Shown here piece by piece: positions 22,850 through 35,519 of a DNA stretch of 64,000 nt. The number at the start of each line of letters is the position of its first letter. Within the stretch, counting starts at the first letter, position 1. The notes under the pieces are model-generated. The model was not told where the DNA came from. It saw only the letters and a program-made list of their open reading frames with translations, and searched no databases. The stretch covers positions 3,142,001 to 3,206,000 of the forward strand of contig NC_080422.1 in NCBI RefSeq assembly GCF_029873635.1. Reading direction: 5' to 3'. This DNA comes from Malania oleifera (lineage: Eukaryota; Streptophyta; Magnoliopsida; Santalales; Ximeniaceae). The position numbers were made by a program, and so were the translations under genes.

Positions 22850-23714
22850 ATGGCGGAGTTGATTGGCCCTAGATTGTACTGCTGCTGTAATTGTCGAAAC
22901 CAGGTAGCCCTTCACGATGATGTCATTTCCAAAGCTTTTCAGGTGAACAACTTATCACAGTTTTCTTTTTAAATTGTCTGCCCCCAATTTTTTGTCAGTG
23001 AAGAGAAGGAATATATTCTGGGTTTTGGTTCCTTGGAAAATAATGGAACAAAGCAAACATTGATTTTGATGTTTTCTGTCATTTGCTTAGTTTGATACTT
23101 GAACAAAACAATGAAGAGTTCAACTTGCTCCATCTAAGTAGTCGTGTGGCAGTTTTATGTTTTCTCAAGGAGGATTGATGATTTCTACCTTATGGATCCA
23201 CGATGTTCATTGCAGCTACTTTGTTCTTCTTGGCAATCGAAAGGGGCCTTAACCTTATGGATCCTTGTTTGTCTAGCATTTTGAGGGGAAGTATGAATTG
23301 CTCATGATTCATAAATCAGACAGAATTGGGAAATTTTATTTCTTTTTAATTTTTCAGTGAAAGACAATGTGGATTGATTATTTGATTTATGTATATTTTC
23401 TGCTAGTTTTGACTGTGAATTTGTGACTCTACTGAAACCTTTGGCTAGATATTTGTCCCAACAATTTTCTATAATGTTGATCTTAGGGAAGAAATGGCCG
23501 TGCCTTTCTGTTTTCTCATGCAATGAACATCGTGGTGGGGCCCAAAGAGGACAGACAGCTCATGACTGGTCTGCATACAGTTGCGGATGTCCACTGCAAT
23601 GACTGCCGTGAGGTGCTAGGTTGGAAGTATGAACGAGCTTATGAGGAAACTCAGAAGTATAAGGAAGGGAAATTTATACTTGAGAAGTCAAAAATTGTCA
23701 AGGAAAACTGGTAG
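22850..23714 (+). CDS. Yippee-like zinc-binding protein
   Basis: Yippee proteins are small, highly conserved eukaryotic proteins with one zinc-binding domain built from two CxxC pairs; in plants some act as adaptors or E3-ligase-related subunits, others are uncharacterised. Exons 22850-22942 (31 codons) and 23487-23714 (75 codons plus stop TAG) join in phase 0 across an intron with CAG/GTGAAC donor and TCTTAG acceptor, giving 106 aa, the usual family length. The first CxxC lies in YCCCNCRNQ, the second is CNDC, about 55 residues later. Family hallmarks [32 protein letters not shown] and [11 protein letters not shown] are all present. The ATG at 22850 is chosen because the conserved N-terminus MAELIGPR starts there. 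A 5' leader with CT repeats starts near 22110 and probably contains an intron. Looks intact. Confidence 0.93.
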
Positions 23715-25070
23715 TCCCAATGAAGGTTCATTGATAGTCTGTCTTAGTGAGCTGTAAGTGTATGGGTGCTTCCCCATGTTCATCTTGTCCAGGAAATTGC
23801 CATCAATTGAAAACATTTGCTCATCGCTCCTCACTGTGCAGTCTTCTTGTGTTCCTTGTTTGAATATTGTATTGAATTTTATTTATCTTGTGAATAAACT
23901 TGCGGATATTTCTCTTGTTCATGCTTGTGACTTTGTGCGGTCGAGTGTTAATTTCAAGATTCTTTAGAAAGTTTTTGTCTCTCATGGAGTTGGGATTTGG
24001 ATTATTCGATTCTCTAATTACCTCGACTCCTACTAAGTACTGAAATCAAACAAATAATTTCAAAAAGGAAAAGAAAGAAAGAAAAAAAGAAAAAAGAATC
24101 TATTAATGAGGCAAAGCCTTCTAGTCTCTTTTCATAGCCAAGGGCACTCCTTTGAAGTTTGAACACACCTAAATTGGAGATCTAAAATGAAGCCAAAACA
24201 AGCCCTGTGCTCTGAACCATGTTGGGATTGATAAATCTCCGTTTAAAATTCCTAGCATTATGTTCTATCCAAACACCCAACACGATTGCAAAAAACTAGC
24301 AACCACAAAAGAATCTTCCCCTCATTTCTGCTACTGGAAAATTTCTGAGGAAAAATACTTTTTGTGAAGAAGGGCAAACCCAATCCTCCGTAAAGACAAC
24401 ATGACTGTGTACGTATGACAATACCAAAGAATCCCCTCTCTTTTCCACTACCGGAACTCTTAAGATTTTTGAAGAAAGAATACCTCAATACCTGCAGTAA
24501 GGGACAAACCAGTTTTCCCCAAAGACTCCGAGCTGTTGGTTCAGAATGCATCAATGTGTTACACAGACACAGACACGTAGCCATTTGTCTCCCCACTCCA
24601 AAAGCAAAGAGAATTACATTAGTTGGTTCCAGATAAACATTTTACAGCCTGTCAATTAGCTACTGATATATTGCTCTTTTTTGCAACATAGTTTGTGGGA
24701 ATTCTCGTGAACTAGGCTTGTTGCTTGTAGTTAAAACAGTTTTTACAGCTTGACAATTTGTTTATAGAGATGTGGAATGAATGGTTACTTGAAATAACTT
24801 GATTATGCCATTCTATGATGTAGGAACCACCAATACAGAATTTTAGATGTTTATATGGTGGCTGTTGATTTAAAAATTAGAATTTTTAATTTAGTGTGGA
24901 AAACTTGGCTATTTTAGATTTTTAGTGAACTAAGGGATATTTTGGGTGTTCTATTGTTGATAATTTTGTACTTATTTGTTTTATTTTTAAGTTGGGTGTA
25001 TTAGTAGAAATAAGGCATAATATATGAATTGTAATTTCAGTCATGTAAGGAGGAATATTGATGATAAGAT
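23715..25070. other. 3' flank of the Yippee-like gene and intergenic DNA
   Basis: The first few hundred bases probably form the 3' UTR (AATAAA-like words near 23890). Nothing else recognised. Confidence 0.4.
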
Positions 25071-25074
25071 TAAC

Positions 25075-25380
25075 TTGATAATTAAGGAATGAACATATTC
25101 ACAATAAATTAGGTGGATTGCCAATAGAAGATAAGATAAGGGAGTGGTGACTTAGATGATTTGGCCTTTTGAAACGCAAGTTCAGTAGGGCACTGATGAG
25201 GAGGAGCAAACTAGTTATTGTTAATGGTACTAGAAGAGGTAGGGGTAGACTTAAATTAACCTGGACTGAGGTAGTGAGAAATGATTTAACAGTTCTTAAG
25301 TTGAGGAAAACGCTCTCAATAGTGTGAATTGACAAAAAAAAGATTCATTTAACCGAGGGGCATTGTGGGACTTAAAGGTT
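25075..25380 (+). pseudogene. RTE-type LINE reverse transcriptase, C-terminal fragment
   Basis: With one or two frame changes the translation reads WFGLLKR, ALMRRS, then RRGRGRLKLTWTEVVRNDL and a TEGHCGT-like ending. This is the conserved C-terminal region of RTE-clade LINE polyproteins (LRWFGHV...RGRGRPKKTW...). Only the 3' end is present. Confidence 0.7.
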
Positions 25381-25518
25381 AGTTGTTGTTTTTTGTAGCA
25401 TGATGCAACGACTATTGCTTGAATTCATAACTATCGCCTCCTCCCCACCCCCAGTCTTGTATGGCCCATTCCCTCACCTTCCTTCTCCTTTCTTCTTATT
25501 ATTCCCTTTTCTTCTCTT

Positions 25519-25581
<63 letters not shown>
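25519..25581. repeat. CT dinucleotide microsatellite
   Basis: About 28 uninterrupted CT units preceded by CTTCT repeats. It creates spurious Leu/Ser repeat ORFs in several frames. Confidence 0.95.
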
Positions 25582-25585
<4 letters not shown>

Positions 25586-25599
25586 CCCTGTATGCCTAC

Positions 25600-26628
25600 T
25601 CCATCATCCTAGTAGCAAGATTTTGAGTTCCCTAAAAAAAATGATTTGTCTGCAAAGTGTCATAGTGCGCCGTTCTTGCATTCATGACACATGTCAAATG
25701 GATTGTTAGGCAGCCTTGGAAGGAACTTTTCTTAACATGGATTCCTTTATAGAGATGTTATAGGAGGCATTCTGAATGTAACTATAACATTGAGATGGTC
25801 TGGATAGTTGTCATGGTGGTATTCTCAGGTTGTGATGTATGATCATTAGACCCATGGATGGTTGTTGGTACATGAGTGAAAATATGACAGAAAGATTTTA
25901 CCTTTGGGGAAACACCAAGTGAGCAGCCTACCTCCCCCATTATCTTCTTGGGCACTAAGTGAGCATCCTGACAAATGCTCAGGACGAACTCTGACATCCT
26001 CGAGAAGTGTCTTAGGCTTCCGTGCGAGTTTGGGAGTCCCATAGACAACTCAATGGAGAATGAAGTCTTGAATCACTCTTGGCTTGAAGGTTGAGACGTA
26101 TACTCATATTGGTCTGTTGGCATCCTTTGGGGTGGTGTCATCTCATACTCAATTGGGCTATGGAGGGACATTGTTTGACTGAGCAGTGCATAGCATCACT
26201 TCCTTTTTATTTGGCTAGTAGGTGGCAAGTGACAAGTGCTTTAACACGAGGATTCTACTACAGGGATGAGGGTTGCCGCCAGTGTTTGTGGAATGCGAGT
26301 TTAACTCCTTTACTGTTTGGGTCCTGGTTCCTTAGTGACAATTCAGTTGGAATAACGATTGTCAGACTGTGAGACTTGGAGTTTTTACATGGATAGGATG
26401 AGATGGTTGGATAGGACCTGGTGTGATCCTGTTGCTGCATGGGCGTGGCTCCGTCACATCTTAGGCAGACTAAGGTAAGGGTAGATTCCTTATGGCCTTG
26501 GAATTTTGCAGCCCCATGATGCAAAGCAGGGTTGTAAATTTTAGTCCCTTGAAAGCAGGAATTATTGAATTACTTTGAGCAATGGCTGAATTTGACCTTT
26601 GTGTTTATTATGCTAGTATTACTTTAAG
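25600..26628. other. Intergenic, nothing recognised
   Basis: Less AT-rich than its surroundings, but no frame shows a recognisable protein and no terminal repeats were found. It may be an old LTR remnant: a GGTAAGGGTAGATT phrase at 26475 resembles those in the LTRs. Confidence 0.3.
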
Positions 26629-26936
26629 GCCCTCCTTGGAAAACATTAATTAGGGAAGAAATATATGAAGGAATTTACTTTCTCATGATTTTGACTATCA
26701 AGATAAGTAAGAAAAAATAAAATATATAAAAAATCAGACAAGAATTTAATTTTACACATTGTTAACTTCTGATTTTTTAATATTTTAATCATAATAGAAT
26801 GAAGTCAATAAATATGCATTTAGAATAGTGTTCTTTATAAAGAAAAAAATACAATGGAAATTGAAAAATGAAGTTTCTTCTTTTCCTTTCCTTTCTAGCT
26901 TCCTCAAATAATATTCTTTGATCCAAACAGAGTTTA
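26629..26936. mobile_element. MITE-like element
   Basis: The left end CTTTAAGGCCCTCCTTGG and the right end CCAAACAGAGTTTAAAG are imperfect inverted repeats around about 300 bp of AT-rich, non-coding DNA. Same style of ends as at 27319-27575. Confidence 0.35.
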
Positions 26937-27318
26937 AAGAAAATTATAGTGAGAGAGATAAGAGGCTATTGGAAAGTGATCCTTTCTTTAGCAATATTTT
27001 TTCTGTGACCTTTGAAACTGTTCTTCTTCATGGTGATGCCTTTGATTGTGCTGTTATTTTCAATTGAGATGGTCAGCAGTCCTAGAATTTGGTAATTTGA
27101 GAAGGGGAAAAAAAAAAGAAATCCTTTGTTGTAGGAAAAAGATTGCAGCAATGAGGCCACTAGGTATTATATCTTTTATTATATGCATTATATTAGATGC
27201 ATTATATGCATTATATTTCAGGAATTTCTTGCGAGTTGTGAAGATTGAGACTGCTCTTATGATTTGTTGAATCTCTCAACTTTTGTCGAACCAAAACTTG
27301 GGAGGTGCTTTTCCTCAA

Positions 27319-27575
27319 TCTTAAGGGTCAGTTTGGATTAAGCAAAGGAAAATAAGGAGAAAATTTATTTTTGATTGTATTTTTTTTTTATTAAATACTA
27401 TAAAAAATGAAAGTTTGTTTTAATAAGAATGATGTGTAAAATCAAAATTTGTTTATAAATTAAGTATATATTTTTTCATTTTTTATTTCACTTTCCTTGA
27501 TGGTCAAATATGAAAATTTGAATTCTTTGATATTTTCATTTTCTTAATATTTTACGAACTCCAAACAAGCCTTAA
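27319..27575. mobile_element. MITE-like element
   Basis: The left end TTAAGGGTCAGTTTGGA and the right end TCCAAACAAGCCTTAAAG are imperfect inverted repeats; TTAA or a longer CTTAA-like word flanks both sides. The interior is AT-rich and non-coding. A third possible relative begins GGCTGTGTTTGG at about 28212. Confidence 0.45.
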
Positions 27576-27780
27576 AGAAGCAAGTTTTTTCGTATTGTTG
27601 TTCAAGATCTTTTTGTCTACCATGCTTGTGTGGGTTTATGCTTAACTTGGCTGCTACACCTCTGTGTGCTCTTAAGGTTTTTGGTTTGTTTCACAAAATG
27701 TCTTGTTAGTTTATAAAAGAATGTAATTTTCATAAACCAAATGATAATTAAAATTCTTTATAAATTCATAATGTAGAATA

Positions 27781-27995
27781 GACAAGGGTGTGGTTCGGTG
27801 GTAGTGTAAGTTGCGGGAGTACCTCTCACAAGGTCAGGTGTTCAAATCCTTCTGGATTCGTTTCCGCCATTGGATTCCTAAAATTTACCTCCCTTTGTGG
27901 GGTCGGCTTTAAGGGGCATGAAATTAGTCACGTGAACCGTAAAACGGATATGTGGAAATTCAGTGCGTAATCCAAAAAAAAAAGAAAAACGAAAA
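27781..27995 (+). mobile_element. tRNA-derived SINE
   Basis: Shows an A-box-like GTGGTTCGGTGGTAGTG at 27790 and a B-box-like AGGTCAGGTGTTCAAATCC at 27831, spaced as in tRNA-derived RNA polymerase III promoters. A unique body of about 130 bp follows and then an A-rich tail (27970-27995). It does not fold as a functional tRNA. This is the layout of plant SINEs. Confidence 0.75.
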
Positions 27996-27999
27996 AAAA

Positions 28000-30900
28000 G
28001 GACTATTTTCAAATTTCACTTCTTGTTTCATGTTAAATGGGACAATACAAGATTTTGCATGAACGAGTTATTTAAAATTATTATTGCCTATGTGTTTTTT
28101 TATTATACTGTTGTCTTGCTCCATTCTGTTTTTAGGCTTTCGAAAACTCCCCAGTGTCTGTTTTTAGGCATAAAGTAATCATGATATAAGAATTTGTAAT
28201 CAATAAAGGAAGGCTGTGTTTGGTTTACGAAATTTTTATTTCTAAGAATAGAAAGAACAACATGAAAATACAATAAAAAATTGTTTAGAAATTAAAAATT
28301 AGAAAGAAAAAAAAAAACTACTGATCTAGAAGTTTGTACTATTTTATCCAATAATAGGGAAATAAATAATTTTATGATAAAATTTGGATTAGTAATTCTT
28401 TTTTTCTATTATATGTTATGGATTAATTGCAACATGTTTGGTGTTATGACATGTTCAATTCTATTTCATTACTATGTTCCAAACATGCAGATGGTGTTGC
28501 CTCTAATGCCTTCTTTGTTAGTCTCACATTGTAGAGGACAAATTGACTCGACGGGAGTTTTGACTCGAAAACATTCAAAAGCTTTCCTTACTTTTGATGA
28601 AAATAGTGAGAAAATCTTTTTGATTTTTGAATATTTTAATTGTACAAAGAAGCCGAGAAGTGATTTGACAATTAAAATTCTTAATGTTATGTTTAGCTTG
28701 CGGAATGGAAAGGAGTAGGACAAGAATGAAATGAAAATTTAAATAGAGCGTGTGATAAATTCAATAGCATTTCTCGTGATTCATTCTATTGCTTTGTACC
28801 AAACATGCAATTAGTGTCATGTTTTAAAGAATTTTGAAAATTACCATTTCTTTAAGGAGATCTATTCATGGTTTTGGGAAATAATCTTTTCAAAGAAATG
28901 AATGGTCAAAAATTTGTGTTGGAAATAAGCACGTGTCCTGGAGTTTTGTAAGGATTCTTTATGGAAAATATTTTGAGTCGCAAATCATCGACGTTGCGTT
29001 TGGAAGTTTGTGTTCGAGTCTTAGATTTATATGGATTTGGATAAAAAATAAATTTGTATTATATGTTGTCCAAATCTAGACATCCAAATTCAAGACTTCT
29101 TCTAAACACAAAATGAGGGTAAATAGGAGTTGTTAACATTGGTGCCAATATTTACTTCATAATGAAGATTGCTACCTCCACATCCAATATATGTAAAGTC
29201 GATCGACCATAGTACCTCGAGTCAATAAGAGGGAACATTATCCTTAGAAAACTCTCCTTTTAGGGATAAGGTAAACTTTAGTTGTACCTAGAATTAAATT
29301 CATATAAACGCATGGAAAATAAAGGTTGGACAGAAAAACATCCACAATGATCAATGAGGGATCAAAAAATAGAGGAAAATAGTTAGCATTGGCGTTGACT
29401 TAAACCGCACATTGAGATCAAAGAGTTTAATAATTTTAATTATATAAATGGTCTGTTTTTTAAAAAGCAACCTCTAAAAAGATCAGAGATATAGTTAGTT
29501 CAGGAAGTTGTTTTATGAAATACCTGAACTAATTTTTTTGATTCTTGCTTTTTGTGGATCGAAACGAATAAAAAATATTTGATTTGGTTCAGTTTGATTT
29601 GTGTTGGTTTGTTTGGACCTCATGATGGAGCAAGGGAAGAAATAAGACTACAAGAGAATTGCTTTAAAACATACTTAGAAATCCTTCCGGTAAAATCAAA
29701 CTAAAAATAAGGCGCCAACATGATTTCAAATATGAAGTTATGAAAATAAGCAAACTTGGGAGTTGTGAAAGGCCAAGCTGCCAAGCGTCCAAGATGGTCT
29801 AGGTGGAGCTAGAGGTGTGCACTGCACAAGCAGCCCAACAATAGGAGAGGAAGAAGGCAAGGGATGGACCAAATGATGGTTGATGAGCTAGTGGGTGATG
29901 GTTAGAGGAGGAGGAGTCGAGGTTTTTAGGAGAACCGGACAACGACTCGGTCACTAGAAGAGTTAAAGTTTGGCGTCCAAAGGGCCTTCGACACCATTGT
30001 TTTTTTAAAAGAAAAAAAGAAGAAAAAGAGTTAGGGTTTGGAATGCCAAATGGGGGCTAGAAGTAGTGAGGTTGTACTTTGCATAAGGGTTAGGGTTTTA
30101 TATGTGGCATATGATTATTACAATATACTCGTGGTCAATTTATTTTAATTTTTTTAAGTAGAAAACTGAAACTGAACCACAAAACTTGGTTTCCTACCTC
30201 TTTAATCGAACTAAATTGGTTCACATAAAAAATCGATCAGTTTTAGTTTCATTCAGAACAATTTTATTGGTTTTACTGGTTCCAATTGATTTTTGTTACA
30301 TCCTTTTTTATATCAGTCGAATTAATAACCTTCCCTATCATAACCAATAAAAACAAATCTCTCCTTTTATGAAGATCGTTCAGCTTCAAAAAAACTATTT
30401 TGTAGAGTTCCTAATGTTAAAACCCAACATTTTTTTGCCCATTTATATCTATAAATTACCATTCATAATCACATAACACCTTCCTTTAGTCATGTTCTCC
30501 ACATAATGAACCTCCATAACAGAATCTACAATTATTAAATTGGTAGGCTACAAAGTTCTTTATTGGCCCTTTTATGTTAAATAATTCAAAATGAAAATGT
30601 GAAACAAGAAAAAATTGATTCTAAAAGAATTCACAAATTTTCATTTTTAAGGTCTTGTAGAATCATAAATTTTAAACTATAAATTTGAATATGTGAAATT
30701 AAAAATACAATACATTCATAATCCATCCAAACATAGGATATAGGTAAATGAGCTCATTTTTTTTTGTATTTTTTTGATATTTAATTAATATTTGTTTTAG
30801 TGTCTAAGTCTCTAAGATTTAAAAAATTAAATTAAATTAAATAATAGATTAATTATGATCGTCAACTTATCATCTCATGTTTAGATTGCCCTTTTATAAA

Positions 30901-31069
30901 GGAGAGATTAATTATTGAAAGGGTAAAATCTATTAGCATCCCTTGAGTCTTATAAAAATGACACTTCACCCCCTGAGTTTTTAAAAACTACCAAGAAACC
31001 CCCTAAAGGAATTTATAGATGGAAAACTTAACTTTCCTTTTATTTGGACAATATTGGCCTTGCACTTCA
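28000..31069. other. Intergenic, repeat-derived DNA without recognisable genes
   Basis: Holds MITE-like phrases (CCAAACATGCA at 28480 and 28800), and at 29560-30300 a pair of regions rich in TTGGTT or GAACCA phrases facing each other, which could be degenerate inverted ends of a DNA transposon. No coding region supported. Confidence 0.35.
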
Positions 31070-32190
31070 ACAAAAATGACATCGAATCTGATTCTGATAG
31101 CTTAGGGTCTTGTGAGCTCGTTGATGAAAATGAAGATGAAATACATGAGTGATGACAATCTTTGTTATTACAATTCTGATAATAGTCAAGTAGAACTAGG
31201 TAAAAGTTTTGGTTCTAATAGCGATGGTCCTTATAGTTTAGGTGTGTATGCACCTATAGATACAAAATTCAAAGGTAAGGATCGATATACAAGCAGGGTG
31301 CACTTGATGAAGGGAATGACTTTCAAGAATATGCAACTATTTAGGGATGCCTTGAAAACATATTCGATTAAGAAAAAATTAATTTGCGTATGATGAAAAA
31401 TGAGCTGGCGGATAACTGCGCAATGTGATGTAAATGGCTGTTTGTGGAGAATACATGCCTCCCTATTGCCTGATGATCGAACATTCCAAATTAAAACATA
31501 CACCGACCAACATGAGTGTATTAGGAAATGCCAGCAGTAAGTGGATAGCTGAAAACTTGAAGACACTTTTTGGGCTAATCCAAACATAAGTGTGGCGACA
31601 ATGAAGTTAGAGGTGCAAGAGAAATTTGATATCGAAGCAAGTGAGAGACAACTCTATAGGGCAAGGAAAAGGGTAAATGATAAAATAGATGGTAGTCACT
31701 ACGAGTCTTGTGGCAAGCTTTCAAGGTATGGAGCTATAGTGCTTGTGAGAAATTTGGGAAGTTTGTTCAAAATAGAATGTGATAAACCATGTATTAATGT
31801 CGCCCTAGTGTTTAAAAGGGTTTTCACGTCATTTTATGCACATATGAGGGGGGTTTTTAGAAGGTTGCTGATTGTTAATTGGCTTTGATGGATGTCACCT
31901 AAAGCGTTCATACGGAGGAGTTCTTTGTCTGCTATTGTTTTAGATGGAAACATGGGTCTTTTCCCAATTGCTATTGCAGTGGTCGAAAGTGAAGACAATG
32001 ATTGTTGGAAATTTTTTCTACACCACTTACATACAATATTATTGCAAGCTGGGCAAAATAGGTTCTGGTGTTTCTCAACAGGGTGTACTTAATGCCATCA
32101 ATGCTGCAATGCCTGGTGCAAATCATAGACTTTGTTGTAGACACATATTTAGCAATGCCACAATGTCGATCGTGGAGTTAATTCTGTTTT
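31070..32190 (+). pseudogene. MuDR/MULE transposase, degenerate
   Basis: An acidic N-terminal stretch (ESDSDSLGSCELVDENEDE) is followed by the MuDR N-terminal domain (GMTFKNMQLFRDALKTYSI, 31305-31370), a WRI-H-C region, then QLYRARKRV and GSHYESCGKLSRYG (31640-31730). The catalytic MULE domain appears as VLDGNMGLFPIAIAVVESED and ends at ANHRLCCRHIFSNA (31950-32160). Several stop codons and at least three frame changes split it, so it cannot encode an active enzyme. The SWIM zinc finger expected downstream is absent. It shows no ends like those of MULE-1/2, so a link to them is not supported. Confidence 0.85.
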
Positions 32191-33680
32191 AAATAGATAG
32201 AATTATACCTTTTTGGAAAGGTTGTATCTGTTTCGCAAAGTAGATTTCTAAAATCTCACTAGGCGTCAACTTGGTCACACCAGGCGTCGACTTGGTCGCG
32301 CCCTGGTTAAGCTTTGGTCGACACATTCTGAAAAAACGATTATTTCTTAATGTTCAGAAGATTTGGTCGCACTTCCAAGGTCTCCTAGTTGCGCCCTGGT
32401 TGAGACATTCTGAAAAGTCAAATATTCTGACCATTAGATTATTTATACAGTTCAGATCGGCCCACTTGATCTTATAAAAAATATAAGATTAATTTTAAGC
32501 TGAAGGACCTTGGAGACGATAAGTTGACGATCATGATCAACGGTCATGGTCTCGCAATGATGCAAGCGTGCTAAGTGCTTGTGTGTCATCTAAATGCGCC
32601 ACTAATGCCCTACAGTCCACCCCGCGCGCTCGTGTGTGTGTGGACGGTGCTAGGGTGCACTAGAGTACACACTAACACTATCTCTTAACCAATTTTAAGA
32701 GATTATTTCATCTTATCATTTATTAAATATCTTTTCCTTTTTCACTCTTTTCAATGTGTAGCCCACATAATATTAAATGCTCCTCATGATTATTTTATAA
32801 AATATTTCAACATTTATAAGGATGAAAGTAAGGGTAATGTTGAGGAAAAGGCTAAACAAAGCTACATCATGGGAGCATAGTTGTCTGCAACAGTTAGAAA
32901 AGGATTGGCGAAGATAAAACAAGATACTAGGCTTTGTAGGGTCTTTTATGGTGGAGGGACAGGCTATAAAGTTTAAATGGACAACTTAATCTGAATATTC
33001 ATATTTTTATACTACTGTGGGACTACTTTTTGTGTTATTTTCTTCTGTTTGCCACACTCCATGTTTTTCAGGATCCATGGTCATGGGACAGTGGTTCTGC
33101 ACCTTTCAACTCAGTTTCTTTGATATCAGGATGATTGTTTAGATATAAATAATTTCAATGGCATTATGGATTAGACCTATAAAGATTTCAAAAGAGGCTG
33201 GTGCTTTTGCTTACAAGTAATACCAATAAGGAACGTGTCCTTGATCAAATTCATTTGCATTTTATGTGGCAGTGGACAGTATAGTTGGAAACAAAAGGTG
33301 TTGCAGAAAAAAAAGGTTACCCAAAAAGCAAAAAACGAAAAAAAGAACTTGCTTATAAATTTAGGACAATAATTATGTGGCAGTGGACAGGATTGCAGTC
33401 AATTGTTTTCGCATCATCCAAACACACCATTACTTACAGAAGAAAGTTGCAAGAAAAAACACCCTATAAACTAAGGAATAGAATCCACCATCGAACAAAC
33501 AGAAGAGAAATAATAATACCAGTCGGTCTCTAAATTGACTCAATGCCAGCACTTCCCAGAAGTGAACATATATTACATATAATAATGATTGTTGTTATTG
33601 CAGTACAATCTTCATTTGTATGCATGGTCTGAAATTATCTCACTGGGCTAGACAAATTTATTTGTTTTGTGTAATAAGCA
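32191..33680. other. Unassigned repeat-like DNA
   Basis: At 32250-32420 the words GGTCGCGCC, GGTCGACAC and CCTGGTTGAGACATTCTGAAAAG recur, twice with the same ATTCTGAAAA phrase, suggesting a degraded LTR or tandem repeat inserted after the MULE transposase. The rest shows no recognisable features. Confidence 0.35.
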
Positions 33681-33689
33681 GAACCATCA

Positions 33690-35030
33690 GAGCACGAAGA
33701 CGAGTCTTCCATTTATTTGAGAAAATGGAATAGAAAAGAGTTTGGAAATTGCATAGATAGAAGAAAACAGCTGCAGAAAGAATTGGACAGAATTCAGCAG
33801 CAGGAACCATCAACAGAAAATTTGAAGCTAAAAGAAGCTTTGCGTGCTAGTTTGAAAGCACACTTTTGTTAGGACTGGAGGAGCCCATGGATGGGCTTGA
33901 TACACATGGGTGAACACCAACTTGACCCAAAAATTTAAACCTGTTGCGTCTTGGACCCAACTATGTATATAAACACTCATCATTCACTCAAATTTTCCAA
34001 TGTAGGACAAACTCACATGGGCTCATAGTCAGGCATTTTGGTAGGTTTATACCTAGTCTCATCATTTGAAGACTCTGGACTCGTTGATGTAGAGTCAGGA
34101 TGGAATCAATTCATGATTCGGTGAGAACTGTGTGACTTGATATTAAATATTGGCTGAGATTTATTTCAGACAAATTAAATAGATGTGCACCTACTTCTTG
34201 CACGGATATTGCAGTCCTTCGTGTCTTGGATATTCAAGTAAAAAATGTGGGGGTTTGGCTTCCTCGTGTAGTCAGATGGTGTAAACCTGTGAGAGGTTAG
34301 GTTAAGTTGAATGTGGATGGAAGCTATAGAGGTAACCCAGGTAATTGTGGTGGTGAAGGCGTGATAAGAGATGAAAAAAGTTTATTTAAAACAGTTTTTT
34401 TCTCATTATTGGGTTATGCAACAAATAACATGACTGAATTGAAGGCGATTATTTTAGGGATTAATTTGTGCAAAGATCTCAGATTTGATTAAGTGGAGAT
34501 TGCATGTGACTTTGCTTTGGTGGTTCAGTGGATAAATTCTGGGAAGTGCTCGGTTTGGAACTTATGGGAATTGTGGGAAAAGCTTATGCTAGCATTGAGA
34601 GACATACAGTTCAAAGTGGAACATGTTTACAGGGAGGCAAATAAAAGTGCAGATTTCTTTGCCAAACAGGTTGAATCTGGTATTTCTCGATCATATAGTT
34701 GCGAGGATGATCTTCCACAGCAAGTCAGGGGAATGATTCGATTGGATTTGTTGAGATTTCCTTCTTTGCGCTCGTGATGTTTTGTGTTATCTTCCGGAGT
34801 TTTGTTTGTTTTCCACTTATAGTTTTTTAAGTTCTTAGTTTTTTGTTTGGTTGCTGGTCTTTTGTTTATTGGTTTTTATTTTGTTGGTTAAGTTAACTTT
34901 AGGGTCTTGGAGTTTAATTTTGTTGTCTCAAAGTCTCAAGATTGGAACCACGGTTTTCCTTGGCCAAAAGTGAGGGGTTTTCTAATAAAGTTAGGAGGTG
35001 TTGCCCTCTTTTACCAAAAAAAAAAAAAAA
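33690..35030 (+). pseudogene. LINE-A: L1-type LINE remnant with RNase H domain and poly-A tail
   Basis: Bases 33700-33865 translate to LRKWNRKEFGNCIDRRKQLQ, a linker typical of plant L1 ORF2 between endonuclease and RT. RT itself is missing. From 34190 on the frame gives VKNVGVWLPR and then an RNase H domain (NVDGSYRGNPGNCGGEGVI, later TELKAIILGI), a stop at 34490, and HVYREANKSADFFAKQ up to 34777. A 3' UTR ends in about 15 A residues at 35016-35030. A Copia-type LTR piece (33867 to about 34060) interrupts it. Stops and deletion make it dead. Confidence 0.75.
33867..34060. repeat. Copia-2 family LTR (solo or remnant) within LINE-A
   Basis: Begins TGTTAGGACTGGAGGAGCCC and contains GATACACATGGGTGAACACC, also found at 35441-35519 and (in both orientations) at 43991-44130. 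A TATATAAACA box lies at 33966. The right border is uncertain. Confidence 0.6.
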
Positions 35031-35440
35031 GTGGAATTTTCAATAATCTTCCCCTCACTTGTGAGTTCCAATTGCTTCCCCTTGAACAGAATCCGTCTCC
35101 CTTATGGGAGTAAGCCCATCACTTGTGAGTTTCAATTGCTCCCCTTTGAACAGAATTCGTCTCTCTTATGGGAGTAAGCTCAATTCCCCAACAGTTACTC
35201 AAGTGGGCCTTACCACTGGTGCCTTACGTGCGTCGGATTGCATTCCACGTGCCTCTGAACCAATCCTACCTCTCATGTCTTGACCCTATTCAGATCCATC
35301 TCTAACCTAGATGATCTTTATTGGCCTCGGCCACACACTTGGTCCCCTAGCTGTTAGCATGTCAGGAGAATTAATTTCACGTCTCGACTTTTTATAATGT
35401 CGCTCACCTAGAGTTACAAATCGTCGGCTCTGATACCACT
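35031..35440 (-). other. Copia-2 copy: leader region with PBS
   Basis: Minus-strand PBS TGGTATCAGAGC at 35427-35438 sits two bases from the LTR end at 35441. The sequence toward 35031 is then the internal leader of this copy. It contains a direct repeat of about 85 bp (CACTTGTGAGTT...CTTATGGGAGTAAGC twice, 35057-35113 and 35122-35178). No coding sequence before it meets the LINE-A poly-A. Confidence 0.6.
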
Positions 35441-35519
35441 TGTTAGGACCAGAGGAGCCCATGGGTGGGATTGATACATATGGGTGAACACCAACAAGAC
35501 CCAATAAGCTTAAGCTTTG
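35441..35519 (-). repeat. Copia-2 family 5' LTR fragment
   Basis: On the plus strand it starts TGTTAGGACCAGAGGAGCCC and runs 79 bp before LTR F interrupts it. With the PBS at 35427-35438 this is the 3' end of a minus-oriented 5' LTR. Confidence 0.65.

Noticed and set aside
25461-25709. Leu/Ser-repeat ORFs around 25.5 kb
   Set aside because: They are produced by the CT microsatellite and have no other protein-like sequence.
27790-27860. Candidate tRNA gene
   Set aside because: A and B boxes are present, but the acceptor and anticodon stems do not pair, and the unit extends about 130 bp further to an A-rich tail, as in a SINE.
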